A stretch of 64,000 nucleotides of DNA from Symbiodinium kawagutii (GCA_009767595.1 VSDK01011212.1:157583-221582), one strand, 5' to 3'; counted from the stretch's first letter, positions 20,497-31,003 are shown. Made by a program: numbers and translations. The notes: a model not told the origin generated them from the letters alone.

Positions 20497-20930
20497 ATAG
20501 CCAGGGTTGCCCTTTTGTTGAACTTATTTGGGTTGAACATGCATTTGTTTGCACCCGCTTGTCGCAACTTGGATAGGCAGTAGACTGCCTCCTGTCAAAG
20601 CTCAACATTTATCCGGTAAATGCGGTTTCTATCACAGATGATGCTTTGGCCAGTGTAATCAATTGAAATGAATCTAGGAAAGAATGCGCATGGACGGGTT
20701 GGTGTTTCTCGTTGTTGGCGGAACTAACAGGGCTGAGGAACGAAGCTGCTACATGGAGACATTGGTTCCTGGAATCAGTCACAATTCATGGGACGTTATT
20801 GGCGTGTACTGTAAACCATTGGATAACATCTAACAGTCTAGCAGCTGCCTATGCCCGCCATTAACCAGCTTGTCATCCAACGAACATTTTGCGCCATTCA
20901 CTTGTCGGTTTCGAACAGATGGTCGGTCCT

Positions 20931-20986
20931 GGTCGGTTGATTGACAAGCATATTTTACATGACGGAGTGCTTCAACCACAAACCAG
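20931..20986. mobile_element. Family A right half
   Basis: GGTTGATTGACAAGCATATTTTACATGA and TTCAACCACAAACCAG; the left half is lost. A further end-only scrap is at 21146-21160. Confidence 0.55.
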
Positions 20987-21206
20987 TTCAGTGACAGTTT
21001 GAAGTGATGGTGAGCACCGAGTTCATTGAACCAGATGGTACCGACCAAGCAGTTTAGTAACATCTTCAAGCACCACCAGTTAAGGTAGTTCTCAACCATT
21101 AACCACTATCAACCAGTAATCATGTGTGGTTTAACCACCAATCAGATCTCCCAACCACCAACCAGTTCAGCCGTGGTACCGAGTTCTTACTGAATCGGTC
21201 GCCCTT

Positions 21207-21345
21207 ACCAGCACCATCCATGAAGCGCCAGGATATCGAGCGCCCTGAGTGAGCTTCCATGTTGTGACTCCGTTGCGGATCTTCCCCAGCTTGGTCTCCT
21301 GCTCAAAGCAGATGACAAGGACTAAACCGAGTACATTAAGGTTTT
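21207..21345 (-). other. Minus-strand exon-like frame
   Basis: On the minus strand the frame reads GLVLVICFEQETKLGKIRNG then VTTWKLTQGARYPGASWMVL, where a GCTG|GTAAGG donor-like site follows. Convincing protein character, no family recognised. If real, the exon ends at that donor near 21210. Confidence 0.32.
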
Positions 21346-21572
21346 CCACCACTTAAGTATCAATGAACCAGCCATGAATTCCATCACCATTGATTACCAT
21401 TGATCAACCATCACTAAATCACGAGAGCCGGGTTTCTGGCTGTCTGACGAGGGGGGGAAGGATTGCTCCTAGATGATCTGGCTAAATGTGTTTCTGCGTG
21501 CCAATGAGCACAGTAGGTCGATTCTGCCTTGCCGGGTGATGATGAGCAGCGCTAAACACGTAGAGGTGTAAT

Positions 21573-21642
21573 CTGGTTGGTGGCTTTAAAATGTCTGGAA
21601 CCGTTTGAAACACTTGGCTTAGAACCACCAAATCACCAACCA
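21573..21642. mobile_element. Family A short element
   Basis: CTGGTTGGTGGCTTTAAAAT at the left and AGAACCACCAAATCACCAACCAA at the right, with an internally shortened core. Confidence 0.6.
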
Positions 21643-21659
21643 ATCTTGATTCAATCCGG

Positions 21660-22480
21660 GAGCGACTTGTTTTTGCATGTTTACCTCAAGTAGGTTTGGT
21701 GCCAAAATTAGTTGCTGAAGGAATTTGGATCAAAACCTGATCATTTTGAGCTTTGCCCATACTGGAGGAGATTTATTTGTTGATAGGGACTATCATAGAT
21801 GCCACAAGGATTCCAAATGAGAGTCAACTTCCATCGAAGCAACGCAAGCATGCAACTAAGACCACCTATGCCTGCCAAGAATCGAAAACAAAGAAGGGAC
21901 ACCACGTTTGGCAGCTACTCAATCTCAAGATGTAGAACTCAATGCAATGGCCATACTGTTTAGCAATGAATGCTTCAATTGATGCTGTGTAAACATGCAA
22001 CAAATTCGTAGAGCCCCATTTGGCGCTGTGAAATCACTGACCTAAAACGGGTTGCCCAAAGTGGCACGGATCAGGCAAGAACAATGCGTGGCCAAAGCTG
22101 ATGCCAAAACACAACATGACACCTACGCATGTGGCATGTACTGCTTAGAAGATTCTGGGTTTGAGCCAAATACGAAGGTTGCCCCATAATTCAATATAAT
22201 TCACACAATAGGTCTGATGATTCTGTAAAAAAATATATACTGGTATACGGTATACATATATAAACAGAACATGCATTCTCATTGTGGCTGCGGAATTGTC
22301 ATGACAACTTTGGTTGCTGTTGTTACCAACTAGCTGGTGGTTGGGATGGAGCTAAGAAGCCGGGGTGTATCCCTATATCCCTTTAAAATGAGAGCAGTTT
22401 GGAGCTACTAGGAGGAGTGTAACCAGATGGTAGCCAACATTTATCCACAGTCTCTTTGACCATAGTCTCTTTGATCCTTT
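21660..22480. other. No clear gene
   Basis: Holds a 60-codon ATG frame (21753-21935, Lys-rich C-terminus) of doubtful value and AT-rich sequence. GTAAACATGCAACAAAT at 21991 also occurs at the start of the candidate gene at 12607. Confidence 0.3.
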
Positions 22481-22488
22481 CCTTGTGA

Positions 22489-22686
22489 ATGTTTTTTGAT
22501 CATTCCTATTCCAGCGAGGTTCAAGGGCGAACGCGTGAAGCAACTGGCGAGAGTTTGCCTTGTTTTGCATCTCATGAGGTTGAAACATGGTCCTTGATTG
22601 AAGCTTCAATGATGGTGAGAAATGCTTTGCCAAAGCCTGGCATCACCCCCCAACGCTTTCAATTCTGTGGGGTACACCTGGTGTGA
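22489..22686 (+). CDS. Small hypothetical ORF, 65 codons
   Basis: ATG start; contains EVQGRTREATGESLPCFASH and VRNALPKPGITPQRFQFCGV. Protein-like composition with no recognised domain. Could be an exon that extends upstream. Confidence 0.28.
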   Translation: MFFDHSYSSEVQGRTREATGESLPCFASHEVETWSLIEASMMVRNALPKPGITPQRFQFCGVHLV

Positions 22687-22689
22687 GCG

Positions 22690-23500
22690 CGGCACATCCC
22701 AGGTGGTGTAGTAGATACAAAACTATCCAAACGTGGTTCAGATCAGCACCTGGAAGATATTCCATTCGGGTTTCCCCCCATCCATTGGTCCCCTGGAGGT
22801 AGCAACACAGGGAAACCTGAGTTGATTGCAGCAGCGGTGGTTCAACAAATGTCTATTTTACTTGTTTTGGGATGGTTCCAATGTTGATAAGCTGCAGCCA
22901 CTAAGAGGTAACAGGAACAGCCAACAGTCAACTACAATAGCTATGCTGCTATGCTAGTTAGATGACTAGTCAGACGACCAACAGCTGACAAGAACCAACA
23001 ATACTATACAATGCTTAGATTTGCTGAGTTCCAACCGAGTGAAGCAGCGGAACAAACAACACATCATGATGCTCCGGGCCTAGAGTTGCCATGGTGAGTG
23101 GGTTCTGCCACAAGTGCGGCCAGGAGCCGGGAAGAGCTGGGGGCTGGAGTGGCCATGAACTTGTGAGTAGTGGATAATCATGTTTAATGGATGGTTAATG
23201 AAATGTTTCCTGAATGGTTAATAATGGCTAGGCTATCAGGAGTTAAACGTGGTTGTAACTATAATGGTCAATGGTTGATGATTTTGACTGTTGGTTGATG
23301 CTGTTGTAACGGCATACAATGGTCAAGAATGGTAAATTTTGGCATTGATAACCAACCATAATTCAAAAGGGTAGATGATGGTAATGGTCATGAACGCTAC
23401 TGAAAATTGCCAATGATGGTGAACAATGGTCAGTCACAAGGGGCGCCAATAATATATACATGTTGATCATGGTGATTCCATCGGTATGAAGAATGCACCA
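22690..23500. other. No gene seen
   Basis: Unique-looking sequence, then a TGGTTGATGATTT/AATGGTCA-rich field at 23170-23450. Confidence 0.4.
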
Positions 23501-23508
23501 TCAATTTG

Positions 23509-23625
23509 GGTTTTCTCAAGGCATAGGGGACCCCCAAAGTTATGGTTGTCCTATTACTATAAATGATCATAAAACATAAAGGATGATTTATGTTTTAACT
23601 ATCCCTATTTATAGTATGTAATAGG
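23509..23625. mobile_element. Family B element, worn
   Basis: GTTTTCTCAAGGCATAGGGG and GTTGTCCTATTACTATAAATGA match the left half. The right half is confused by a partial inverted copy (TAATAGGGATACCAACCATTTTATGATC) at 23617-23660. Confidence 0.5.
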
Positions 23626-23683
23626 GATACCAACCATTTTATGATCATTTATAAATTGTCATATTACTATCCTTTTTTAAAAC

Positions 23684-23705
23684 ACCGTAGCCATTTTGGC
23701 TCAAG
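23684..23705 (+). other. Genomic copy of the dinoflagellate spliced leader
   Basis: All 22 positions match the conserved dinoflagellate trans-spliced leader (starts ACCGTAGCC, ends TTGGCTCAAG). In a spliced-leader RNA gene a GT donor would follow the final AAG; here ATTTTCAAACTC follows, so this is the leader of a processed mRNA copied back into the genome. It identifies the host lineage and marks the 5' end and strand of the adjoining retrocopy. Confidence 0.92.
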
Positions 23706-23730
23706 ATTTTCAAACTCAAGTTGCGCAAGC

Positions 23731-24830
23731 ATGCCGATTACACGCATCGTTGATAGCGATGCTCATGGCAACAATAGCACGATGATGCCAGTGTCCCTAC
23801 AGCGCGTTGCTGAAGAGCTACAAGAATTGTACTCTGATGCGATTGTGCATTGGATGATGACACATTCCACTGGAACACAACCGGTGTCAGTTGACCGAGT
23901 GCTTAACAACGTCGCATTTGCCTCTGCGTGTGGAGCAATCATGGTTGGCTATTCGATTATCTCCTCGGTGCAGGACATAACTTACCAACCGAATATTCCT
24001 GCTAGTCAAAGCAGACTTCACACAGCAATGCGGAGACTTTGCAGCAAGCAAGAGCTGCCAACTACACGCGTCGACCGAATTTTTGTCCACAATTGTGGAT
24101 GGAGTCAGACCTAGGTTAGTTCAATCTGACCAATTTTGTAGTGAGGTGGTATGCTACATCTCCGATGAAGCAGAGAGTGATGATAAAGCTACATCCTTCA
24201 TCCAGGATTTGCTTGGATATACAGGAAAAGGACAACAAGTGGCACGGAAGAATGTATCCAACGTTGTGTCAGCTTACAACACTCTGGTGAGCTTCATGGA
24301 AACTTTCATGGGCTCTCTCCTTCGTGCGTTGACTCCTACAGGCATTGGATCGGACTACAATTTGGTGTATGTCTCTCGATGTGGCAACACATACAGGCTT
24401 TACACTTCATTTCCTTTATTGCACAGGACTCCGATTTCCATTGCACGAAGTGTATATTTGGCACAGTTTTGGCAGCGTGTCTCTGGACAATGGTTATCGC
24501 CCTTGGATCACTTTGTTGCGCGAAGCACCAGCTGAGCCAGTAGAGACTTGTTTTTTCTGTGTCTCCCACGAGACATTTGTGCAGTTGGGACCTGCAGGAC
24601 TTAGCGCAGGCCAGTACAGTACAGTTTTTCGAGGCCTTCCAGCGATGGCTTGGACTTACACGAAGCTGTATTTCCCAGGCTTTGCATTTTTCGTCCAGGA
24701 ATCTGTGCTGAGGAAGGTAGGCATTTCACCAACTCGGGATGACTGTGCGGCCAACTTTCATCTTCGACAGGCAGCTGGGAGCACCGGACAGTCTCATCAA
24801 ATTTCAGTTTGCGCATTTTTGGACTCTGGT
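23731..24830 (+). pseudogene. Spliced-leader retrocopy of an unknown gene, frameshifted
   Basis: Begins 25 nt after the spliced leader with ATG (MPITRIVDSDAHGNNSTMMP). Frame 1 is open to 24114. From about 23983 a second frame carries natural protein (QQCGDFAASKSCQLHASTEF, DEAESDDKATSFIQDLLGYT), so a one-base shift lies between 23983 and about 24060. A third frame takes over near 24400-24540 (WITLLREAPAEPVETCFFCV) and perhaps a fourth switch near 24720. A family A terminus starts at 24826. No introns are needed, as expected of a retrocopy. Family unknown; no membrane or catalytic motif recognised. The parent gene should exist elsewhere intact. Confidence 0.6.
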
Positions 24831-25044
24831 TGGTGGTTTCACCAAGATTCTTCCCAAGAATTTGGGATTTGATTTTTGCACTATTGCTTCAGGTTGCATC
24901 CAATATGATCATTCCCCAAGATTTGGGATGATCATTCCACAAAGATCTCCCGTCAGGTTACAACATTTTGATTTTCTACATCTTTGGGGTATGACCATTC
25001 CCATTGACTAAAATTTTTGGATTGAAACTCTGGTTGGTGGCTTC
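24826..25044. repeat. Two direct family A left ends 204 bp apart
   Basis: CTCTGGTTGGTGGTTTCAC and CTCTGGTTGGTGGCTTCAC occur in the same orientation with AT-rich sequence between, itself holding two CCAAGATTTGGGAT-like words. Neither has a matching right end. Confidence 0.5.
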
Positions 25045-25049
25045 ACTGG

Positions 25050-25690
25050 ATGGTAATCCAACTCGGGTAAGAGTGGGATCACAACAAAGGGCTTCAAGCA
25101 GTTTCTGTTGATGATTTGTTGTATGTTTAAGACTATTCAATATGGGTATTGAAAATGGTTACCTAATCACCAAGCTTTATGATGGTTGTTACTGAACTGG
25201 CCGGTGGTTTCCAACATTTTTTTCAACCATACCTGAAGATGGTGGCTTCTGACAATTAGTCTTGAGATGGAGCGACTAATCACCAACTAGCTAGTCACCA
25301 GGCCGCTTTCAACAGGTTTTGGTGGGTGACCTTTTTCTCAGCATTTCACGAGGGAGTTTAGCCTGATCATTGGGTTCTAAGATCGATCATGTGGGCGGCA
25401 CGTTCACAAAGGAGATCATTGGGAAGATCGCTTTTTGAATATTCCCTCAAACCCAGCAGCAAACGATGAGGGAAAACATGAGAAAAACAAGATGTAGCTG
25501 TGGATTTTCCAATGTGACAGGGAGCAGCAATTTTGCATCATTTGATGCTTAGGCCTGATTTCAGGTGACATTCCTTGGGTTTGTGATGCAAGTTGAGTGA
25601 TGCTTGCCACAATTCATGGTTCATTGATGGTGATGATGCTGATTGATGGTTAATTGATGGTGAACTATCATCATCATGCTGATGATGACT
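25050..25690. other. No clear gene; worn family A pieces
   Basis: AACTGGCCGGTGGTTTCCAACA at 25196 and AATCACCAACTAG at 25269 look like the two ends of a diverged A copy. The rest is unassigned. Confidence 0.4.
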
Positions 25691-25693
25691 CAC

Positions 25694-25788
25694 CATATGG
25701 TGGTTTCTTAAAATGGGAGGATACCCCCAAATCATCCAATATTGACCATTTATAGGATAAACCAACCATGACTTTGGTGTACCCATGT
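25694..25788. mobile_element. Family B element, one end lost
   Basis: CATATGGTGGTTTCTTAAAA, then ACCCCCAAATCATCC and AAACCAACCATGACTTTGG. The far end lacks GAGAAACCAC. Confidence 0.6.
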
Positions 25789-25789
25789 A

Positions 25790-26620
25790 TATATTCATTG
25801 CCGGCTTGGCTTTACTCTGAGAGCCAGACTTGCATTTGGAATAAACTGTTTGATACTCCTATTTGATGAAACCTCCATCTAGGTTCATAGATCAAGGGCG
25901 GTGGAATGCTGTGGTCTCTGCTCGCTCGCTAGAAAGTGGAGTGTGAAAGCACGCACACTGGCGACTACCGTTGTTTGCAGCTTGGCCTCGCGGCAACTGC
26001 TTGGACCCGGGGGGGGATTGATGACTTCCCGAGTACGTGTTTTAGATTGTTCTAGTTATTATTGATTATTCCGTATTCCTATTTGTTCGATTCGTTTGAG
26101 TCAGACAAGTTGTGAATTCAGGGGTGTGACAGAGTGAAGACACTAGCAGAAAAAAAATTGCTTCAGGCCCCTGGCCGGTTTCAAATACGGGCTTACCTTT
26201 AACCATCATACTTGGACAGATCCCTCCCCCTCATTGCTGATTTAAGATTTCCAGACCATTTCTCAAGCTTGCACTCCTTTCTCTGTACTTGTCTCACAAC
26301 AGTGGTGGGGGTTCCATGATCATCCTTTTGTCAGTAGTTTTGCCCCATGTTTCGTTTGTTGTTGGTTAGTCCTTCAAGATAAATGGGAGATTTGTATCAA
26401 TAAATGGTATGGATCTGTCCTGAAAAATTGTAGTTACAAGGGCATAGCCGGAGTGTTATTTTGGTTGATTTTCAGCAGTGGCTTTGACCTCCTTGGGCAA
26501 ATGTTTCGGAGCAGTCTATTTGATAGGAAGCCTTCAGATAGACAGAGTAGCAGTGTGGTAATTTCATTGAATTTTCGGCCATGCAAGACTGTCACAGTAG
26601 TGGTAGTAGCCCCAACCCAT
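25790..26620. other. No gene seen
   Basis: Unique-looking sequence without recognisable ends or long frames. Confidence 0.4.
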
Positions 26621-26625
26621 AACTG

Positions 26626-26832
26626 ATGATGTTGAGGCATGACGGTAGCTTCTTGCTCAGCCAGACTGTAAGAGGTGGCTGCTGGATTTTCCCAACCAAA
26701 GCGCTGGCATTGGCACTGCAAAAACTGGCTGTTGGTTGGGAGGGAGCGATTTGGGGCCAGGGATTCCCAGAACGGGCCGCCTTTAAAAGGGTCTTGAAAG
26801 GGGCAGCGAGGCCGCTACCAGGAGAGTCCTAA
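26626..26832 (+). CDS. Hypothetical ORF, 68 codons
   Basis: ATGATG start: MMLRHDGSFLLSQTVRGGCW, then FPTKALALALQKLAVGWEGA and PERAAFKRVLKGAARPLPGE. A steady protein-like composition, amphipathic helix in the middle, TAA stop. A second GC-rich ATG frame starts 77 bp downstream and could belong to the same transcript. Confidence 0.38.
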   Translation: MMLRHDGSFLLSQTVRGGCWIFPTKALALALQKLAVGWEGAIWGQGFPERAAFKRVLKGAARPLPGES

Positions 26833-26908
26833 ACAACTGGTAGTAATTAACCCTTGTTAACCCTTGCAGACTATTCTTAGCCCTTATCAACCCTTACCCA
26901 CTAACCCC

Positions 26909-27034
26909 ATGATTCCTGGCTTGTTGGGCTCGCCTATCCCAGCTAGCCTGCGCTCGCCCAAGGACTTGCAATTCCACAGGCTGGGTGGACATCGACGCCG
27001 AAGGCTCAGCGAGCCCTGCGGCCATGACAGGTGA
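26909..27034 (+). CDS. Short ORF or first exon, 41 codons
   Basis: MIPGLLGSPIPASLRSPKDL then FHRLGGHRRRRLSEPCGHDR and TGA. The end reads GACAG|GTGATG, so a GT donor two bases before the stop could splice it on. GC-rich against AT-rich flanks. Unrecognised; basic. Confidence 0.32.
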   Translation: MIPGLLGSPIPASLRSPKDLQFHRLGGHRRRRLSEPCGHDR

Positions 27035-27308
27035 TGCCAAGCAGGGTGACAGGACTCAATGATCAGTCGCATGGGATTACCAAGGTTTACCAACTATAGA
27101 CATAGGTGATTCACATGGGGACATGGGTGATTCAGAAGCGGTTCATGATGAAATCCACGATGAAATCCATGACGCTTTGATGATGCTCCATGACTAGTTG
27201 TGACTCCGAGGGTTTCTCATGGCTCGTCCGCGTGGGAATCCCAATAAGATGTGGCTGCTTGGATGCACCATGTGCAAGGATTCCATCGGTGGTACTGTTA
27301 CTCATGTG

Positions 27309-27416
27309 GATGAGGGTCAATATCAACCAACCCACAATGAGGGATAATCACCAACCCATAGGGAAAACAATGCTCAAAAGTGGGGGAACCAAGGGTACAG
27401 GGTTTTGACCCACAGC
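27309..27416. mobile_element. Family C element with CATGTG duplication
   Basis: GATGAGGGTCA at the left, TGACCCACAGC at the right; exact CATGTG on both sides (27303-27308, 27417-27422). Interior: ATAGGGAAAACAATG and GGTACAGGGTTTTGACCC. Confidence 0.9.
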
Positions 27417-27627
27417 CATGTGACTGATTCTGAATTACAGATTGAGCCGTGCCGGCCCAGCCAATTTCAGTGCAAACATGTTTCGCCATACGTGAAGACA
27501 TAGCCAGAAGCAATGATTACATAGATCTAGCTTCTTTTGGCCTATATGCTTGGTGTCCAAAAGTATATACTACACGATCAACTTTGCCCATCTTTGCCTG
27601 TCAAAATTCCACTAAGCAAACAATAGT

Positions 27628-27721
27628 CTGGTTGCTGGTTTCAAGCCTTTTTTGATTTACCCTAGTGATTAATACAAATGGTTGGTTGACAAATATCATC
27701 GGGGTTCAAACCACCAACCAG
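27628..27721. mobile_element. Family A element
   Basis: CTGGTTGCTGGTTTCAAGC and GGTTCAAACCACCAACCAG, with the ATGGTTGGTTGACAAATAT core. Left flank ATAGT, right flank ATAAT. Confidence 0.8.
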
Positions 27722-27791
27722 ATAATGGGTAAAGTTGCTAACCCAGTCAAAGATGGTCAAATTAAGCAAACAATACACTTTGATTGTTAAC

Positions 27792-27852
27792 CATCATCTT
27801 TGGGTTACACAAAGAATTAAGCAAACAATAGTTGTGTAACCAAAAGATGATG
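27792..27852. repeat. 21-bp inverted repeat with 19-nt loop
   Basis: CATCATCTTTGGGTTACACAA pairs with its complement at 27832-27852 with one mismatch. The loop contains TAAGCAAACAATA, a word present twice more nearby. Confidence 0.8.
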
Positions 27853-27904
27853 TGAAAACAATTGGTCCAACACCTCCTGATACGGATCATCATCGCCATG
27901 GTCT

Positions 27905-28102
27905 TGCAGCAGCCCTGCGTTGCCACGACATATTGCAGGCCCTTCCCCTCGCGAGGGGGCGGCACCAGAGAGAAGCAGCTCGGGAGATGGTGGGGCCCTT
28001 CCTCCCATGCTGCGGAATGGCGTGCCTGGACGTCACCGTGGTGCCACCGGTGATTCGAAGTGGTGGGTTGCCTTGCACCTGAAAACAGCGGGGAGTGGAT
28101 GA
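27905..28102 (+). other. GC-rich exon-like frame
   Basis: Reads RHIAGPSPREGAAPERSSSG, then LPPMLRNGVPGRHRGATGDS and KWWVALHLKTAGSG with TGA at 28100. Two other plus frames and a 112-codon minus frame overlap, but this one has the most natural composition. Unrecognised. Confidence 0.3.
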
Positions 28103-28109
28103 TTGGGGA

Positions 28110-29470
28110 ATGATCACCACCAACCGACCCACAGCGCCCCAAAAACTACCGGGGTCAATGGCCAGCCACTGCGCAGCCAAGTTGCCATGGGCTTCCCTGG
28201 GCAGCATGTCAAGTGAAGCGGAGAGCACGGCGTGACTGGGAGGTGGACAATGATTAATGTTGAGGATGGCTTATAAGCAGATCTTCACGGCCAGCCCCAG
28301 TTTCCAGTATAGTTAGTTCAACGAACCGCTATAAGGAAGTACTACTATCCATGACCGAGCACAAACAATGGGAAGTACAGGGGATAATGCCACTCAACGT
28401 GGTTGACCATGCTTGATATAGATACTTCCTCATTTGTCAACCATTCGCAATTGCTTACTAATGCTATATTTCCAGTGGAGTTGGGGTAGTGGACTAGAAT
28501 GCTCCTTGCAAAAGGGTCGCATCCTTTTGCTGGGCATACCAAATTGTTGTTGGCTACACTAACTGGCCGTTGCCTTGTTTTGCTATACCCAGCTTACCCG
28601 CATCACTGTTTTGCTAAAGTGTATCTACCTGGGCATAAAAATGGTATATACACATGTGTAATATATGTATATATATATACATGGTACACTACACATATTT
28701 TGATTATCTCTATATGCCGCTGATTGTTGGTCATCATTGGCGACACGCCGAGCAACAAATACATGTCCCTTAAAAAAACCAGATAAATGCCATGAACATT
28801 GAGGCTCCTTCTACCCACACTCACTTCCAACCCTGGTCCCGTTTACTCTCCTGTGAACAAGCTAGGAGTAGGAAATCCTTCATTTATAGCTGGTTTACTT
28901 ATTCAAAAATCGTGTTTTTCCACTTCCAGGTTAGTTTACCAGAGAGTGCTGTACACCCAGGTACATTGCCAGAGGGTACATCCTTGATCATATCCTTGTA
29001 TTGGTTGATTGTTTCATGCTGAACCAAGCCTTTCAGCATCGACCTGGGCGGCTGAGGAGGCAATGGCCTCGGCTTTCCGGCATTTCTTTCAAGGTGTCGC
29101 AGGCAGGAGCCACCGTCCCGAAGCAGTCATGGAACTAAAATTTGCGTTTGATTTATCATAGCCAACCTGGTGGTAGGGGCTAGCATTTTTGTAGCCATGG
29201 GCTTTGGGTCGTTTTTTTCCTCCCCATGCTTAACATCATCAAGATCATCGAGAACATCAAGAGCATAAAGAACATTAAGAGCATCAAGATCTCCATAAAG
29301 GATCATTTCTGAGGTGCATACTGTAATTGAATTGGTAATTGCCAAGTCCCGCATTGAGCAACCTTCATGTTTCACATTTCCTCGGGCCAAAGGCACCTAC
29401 ACTGTAATTGAATGATAAAAAAACACACATCACATTGTTTTTTTTTTATGTTTTCATCATTCAAAAGATC
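28110..29470. other. No clear gene; (TA)n near 28650-28682
   Basis: AT-rich, short frames on both strands. The ATCAAGA(A)CATCAAGAGCAT repeats at 29235-29290 form a small degenerate tandem. Confidence 0.35.
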
Positions 29471-29474
29471 ACAT

Positions 29475-29640
29475 CCCTCGAGCCCGACCACATGCGGGCT
29501 GCCCACCCATCGACATCGGGGTCCCGTGCCAGGTGGTTTGCAGGAACGTGGGCCCGGACTGGATGGCATCCACAGGCCGTTTACGAGACCAAGCCGTGGC
29601 AAGTGCTGCTGGTTGGGGTCCGGTGATGGTGTACCAGCTA
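29475..29640 (+). other. GC-rich exon-like island
   Basis: All three plus frames are open here; the likeliest reads EPDHMRAAHPSTSGSRARWF then GWHPQAVYETKPWQVLLVGV to TGA at 29624. Ends at a family D element. Confidence 0.22.
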
Positions 29641-29645
29641 TGGTT

Positions 29646-29843
29646 ACAAGGTGGGGCCCCCAAACGTTATAAGTTGGTTAATAAACCATTTAACTATGGT
29701 TAACTATGGTTAAGGGCCAACTAATGGTTAAGAATGGTTAGAAGTTGGTTAATAAACCATTTAACTGTAGTTATATCTACCACAACTAATAGTTGCCCTA
29801 GTTATAAACCAACGAATCGCTATCAAACGGGGGCCCCACCTTG
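29646..29843. mobile_element. Family D element, 198 bp
   Basis: Perfect 16-bp inverted ends ACAAGGTGGGGCCCCC / GGGGGCCCCACCTTGT. The inside has AAGTTGGTTAATAAACCATT twice, so the copy is longer than D2 by an internal duplication. Confidence 0.9.
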
Positions 29844-29849
29844 TATGTA

Positions 29850-30500
29850 TGTTAATAAGTACGACTATTGGTCAATTAAGTGGTTGCACTGTGGCGCTAG
29901 TAAATGCACATCAACCACAGTTCTTTTGGGGTGGGTTTGTGGGATACTTGGGTAGATCGGTATAGTTCAGTCATGTTTCACGATCAAATGTTGATGTGTG
30001 ATATTCCTAAAGCAGGCAAAAAATAGAGTGCACTCTGGTCTCAAAGATTTAGCCCCCAGATTACCATAGATTGCTTAGATTTGATTGAGTTGAGAGGTGA
30101 CTTGAAGCGACCGGCAGGAGTTTAGTTGGAGCTGTGGTGTGGGGCCTCAGCTGGTAAAAGTGTGGAACTGGGAGCTGCAGCATTTCAGGGTGTCCAAAAG
30201 GGAACAGATTCGCAGTTCTGGAGACTAAGATGACAATTTCCAAGGTATGGCTATCACAATAGGATATCGGATCTTCAAAACCGCAGGTGTGGTTTTCTGA
30301 GATGTGAAGTAGACGGTAGACGTCTCAATGTGTTCACGTTGGGTTTAGGGATGTCCCGGTTTTGCATGTTGGACACCAATTAACCCAACAGAATCACTTC
30401 AAACCAGATCGACTTTGTTGAACTAATCTCTTAAACCCTAAACCCAGATCAGTGACTGTGGCTCTAGACACTTGCAAAGTCACTGAGTCAACCAGATCCT
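29850..30500. other. No gene seen
   Basis: Unique-looking; TTAAACCCTAAACCC at 30431 is a single telomere-like pair, not an array. Confidence 0.4.
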
Positions 30501-30502
30501 TT

Positions 30503-30663
30503 GCGGTCCCTGTGCTTCACCACATCTCCCGCCGAGAACAACGGCGTGCAGCGCGTGATTCACAACACCCAGGCGCCGGCAGCGCATCGCGACCGGGGAG
30601 ACCTCGTGCACCGGGGAACATCTCGCCAGATTTGGATCATCCCAAAAGGTGGACCTGGCAGAG
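30503..30663 (+). other. GC-rich exon-like island
   Basis: Reads NNGVQRVIHNTQAPAAHRDR then GDLVHRGTSRQIWIIPKGGP up to a family A left terminus at 30664. Like the PhyH case, coding-like sequence runs straight into an A end. Confidence 0.3.
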
Positions 30664-30761
30664 CTGGTGGTTTTGAAGAAATTGTATGTAGGAAAATGGT
30701 TTGTATCAACCACCTGGCTCAGCCACATACCTGGCTGAGCCAGGTGGTTATTCATTTCGGG
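30664..30761. mobile_element. Family A left part with perfect hairpin
   Basis: CTGGTGGTTTTGAAGAAATTG starts the piece; 30708-30725 and 30732-30749 form an 18-bp perfect stem (AACCACCTGGCTCAGCCA) with a 6-nt loop. The stem begins with the A-type AACCACC end, so it may be a folded-back terminus. Confidence 0.6.
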
Positions 30762-30950
30762 CTGGTGGTTTTGAAGCAGGTTTTGCATTTTTTGAACGAA
30801 ATGGTATGTAGCAAATGGTTAGTATCAACCAACTATTTGTTAATAGCAAGAACTATGGTATTAGCTTGTAGTAGTTGTATGTAATTATCAACAAATGGTA
30901 GGTTGGTTGACAAGTATTTTTCATAACCGGGTGGTTCAATCACCAAGCAG
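30762..30950. mobile_element. Family A element, long form (189 bp)
   Basis: CTGGTGGTTTTGAAGCAGG at the left, GGTTCAATCACCAAGCAG at the right, ATGGTAGGTTGGTTGACAAG core. Shares GAAATGGTATGTAGCAAATGG-like sequence with the preceding piece, so the two are related copies. Confidence 0.7.
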
Positions 30951-31003
30951 ATTTTCGTTTGAGGGGGTCAGTGGCCCTCAGGCATTTCGCTGGAAGATGA
31001 CAT

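Noticed and set aside
23684-23705. A spliced-leader RNA gene
   Set aside because: No GT donor or Sm-like site follows the leader; an mRNA-like leader and ATG do.
30428-30446. Telomere repeat (TTTAGGG type)
   Set aside because: Only two CCCTAAA-like units, not an array.
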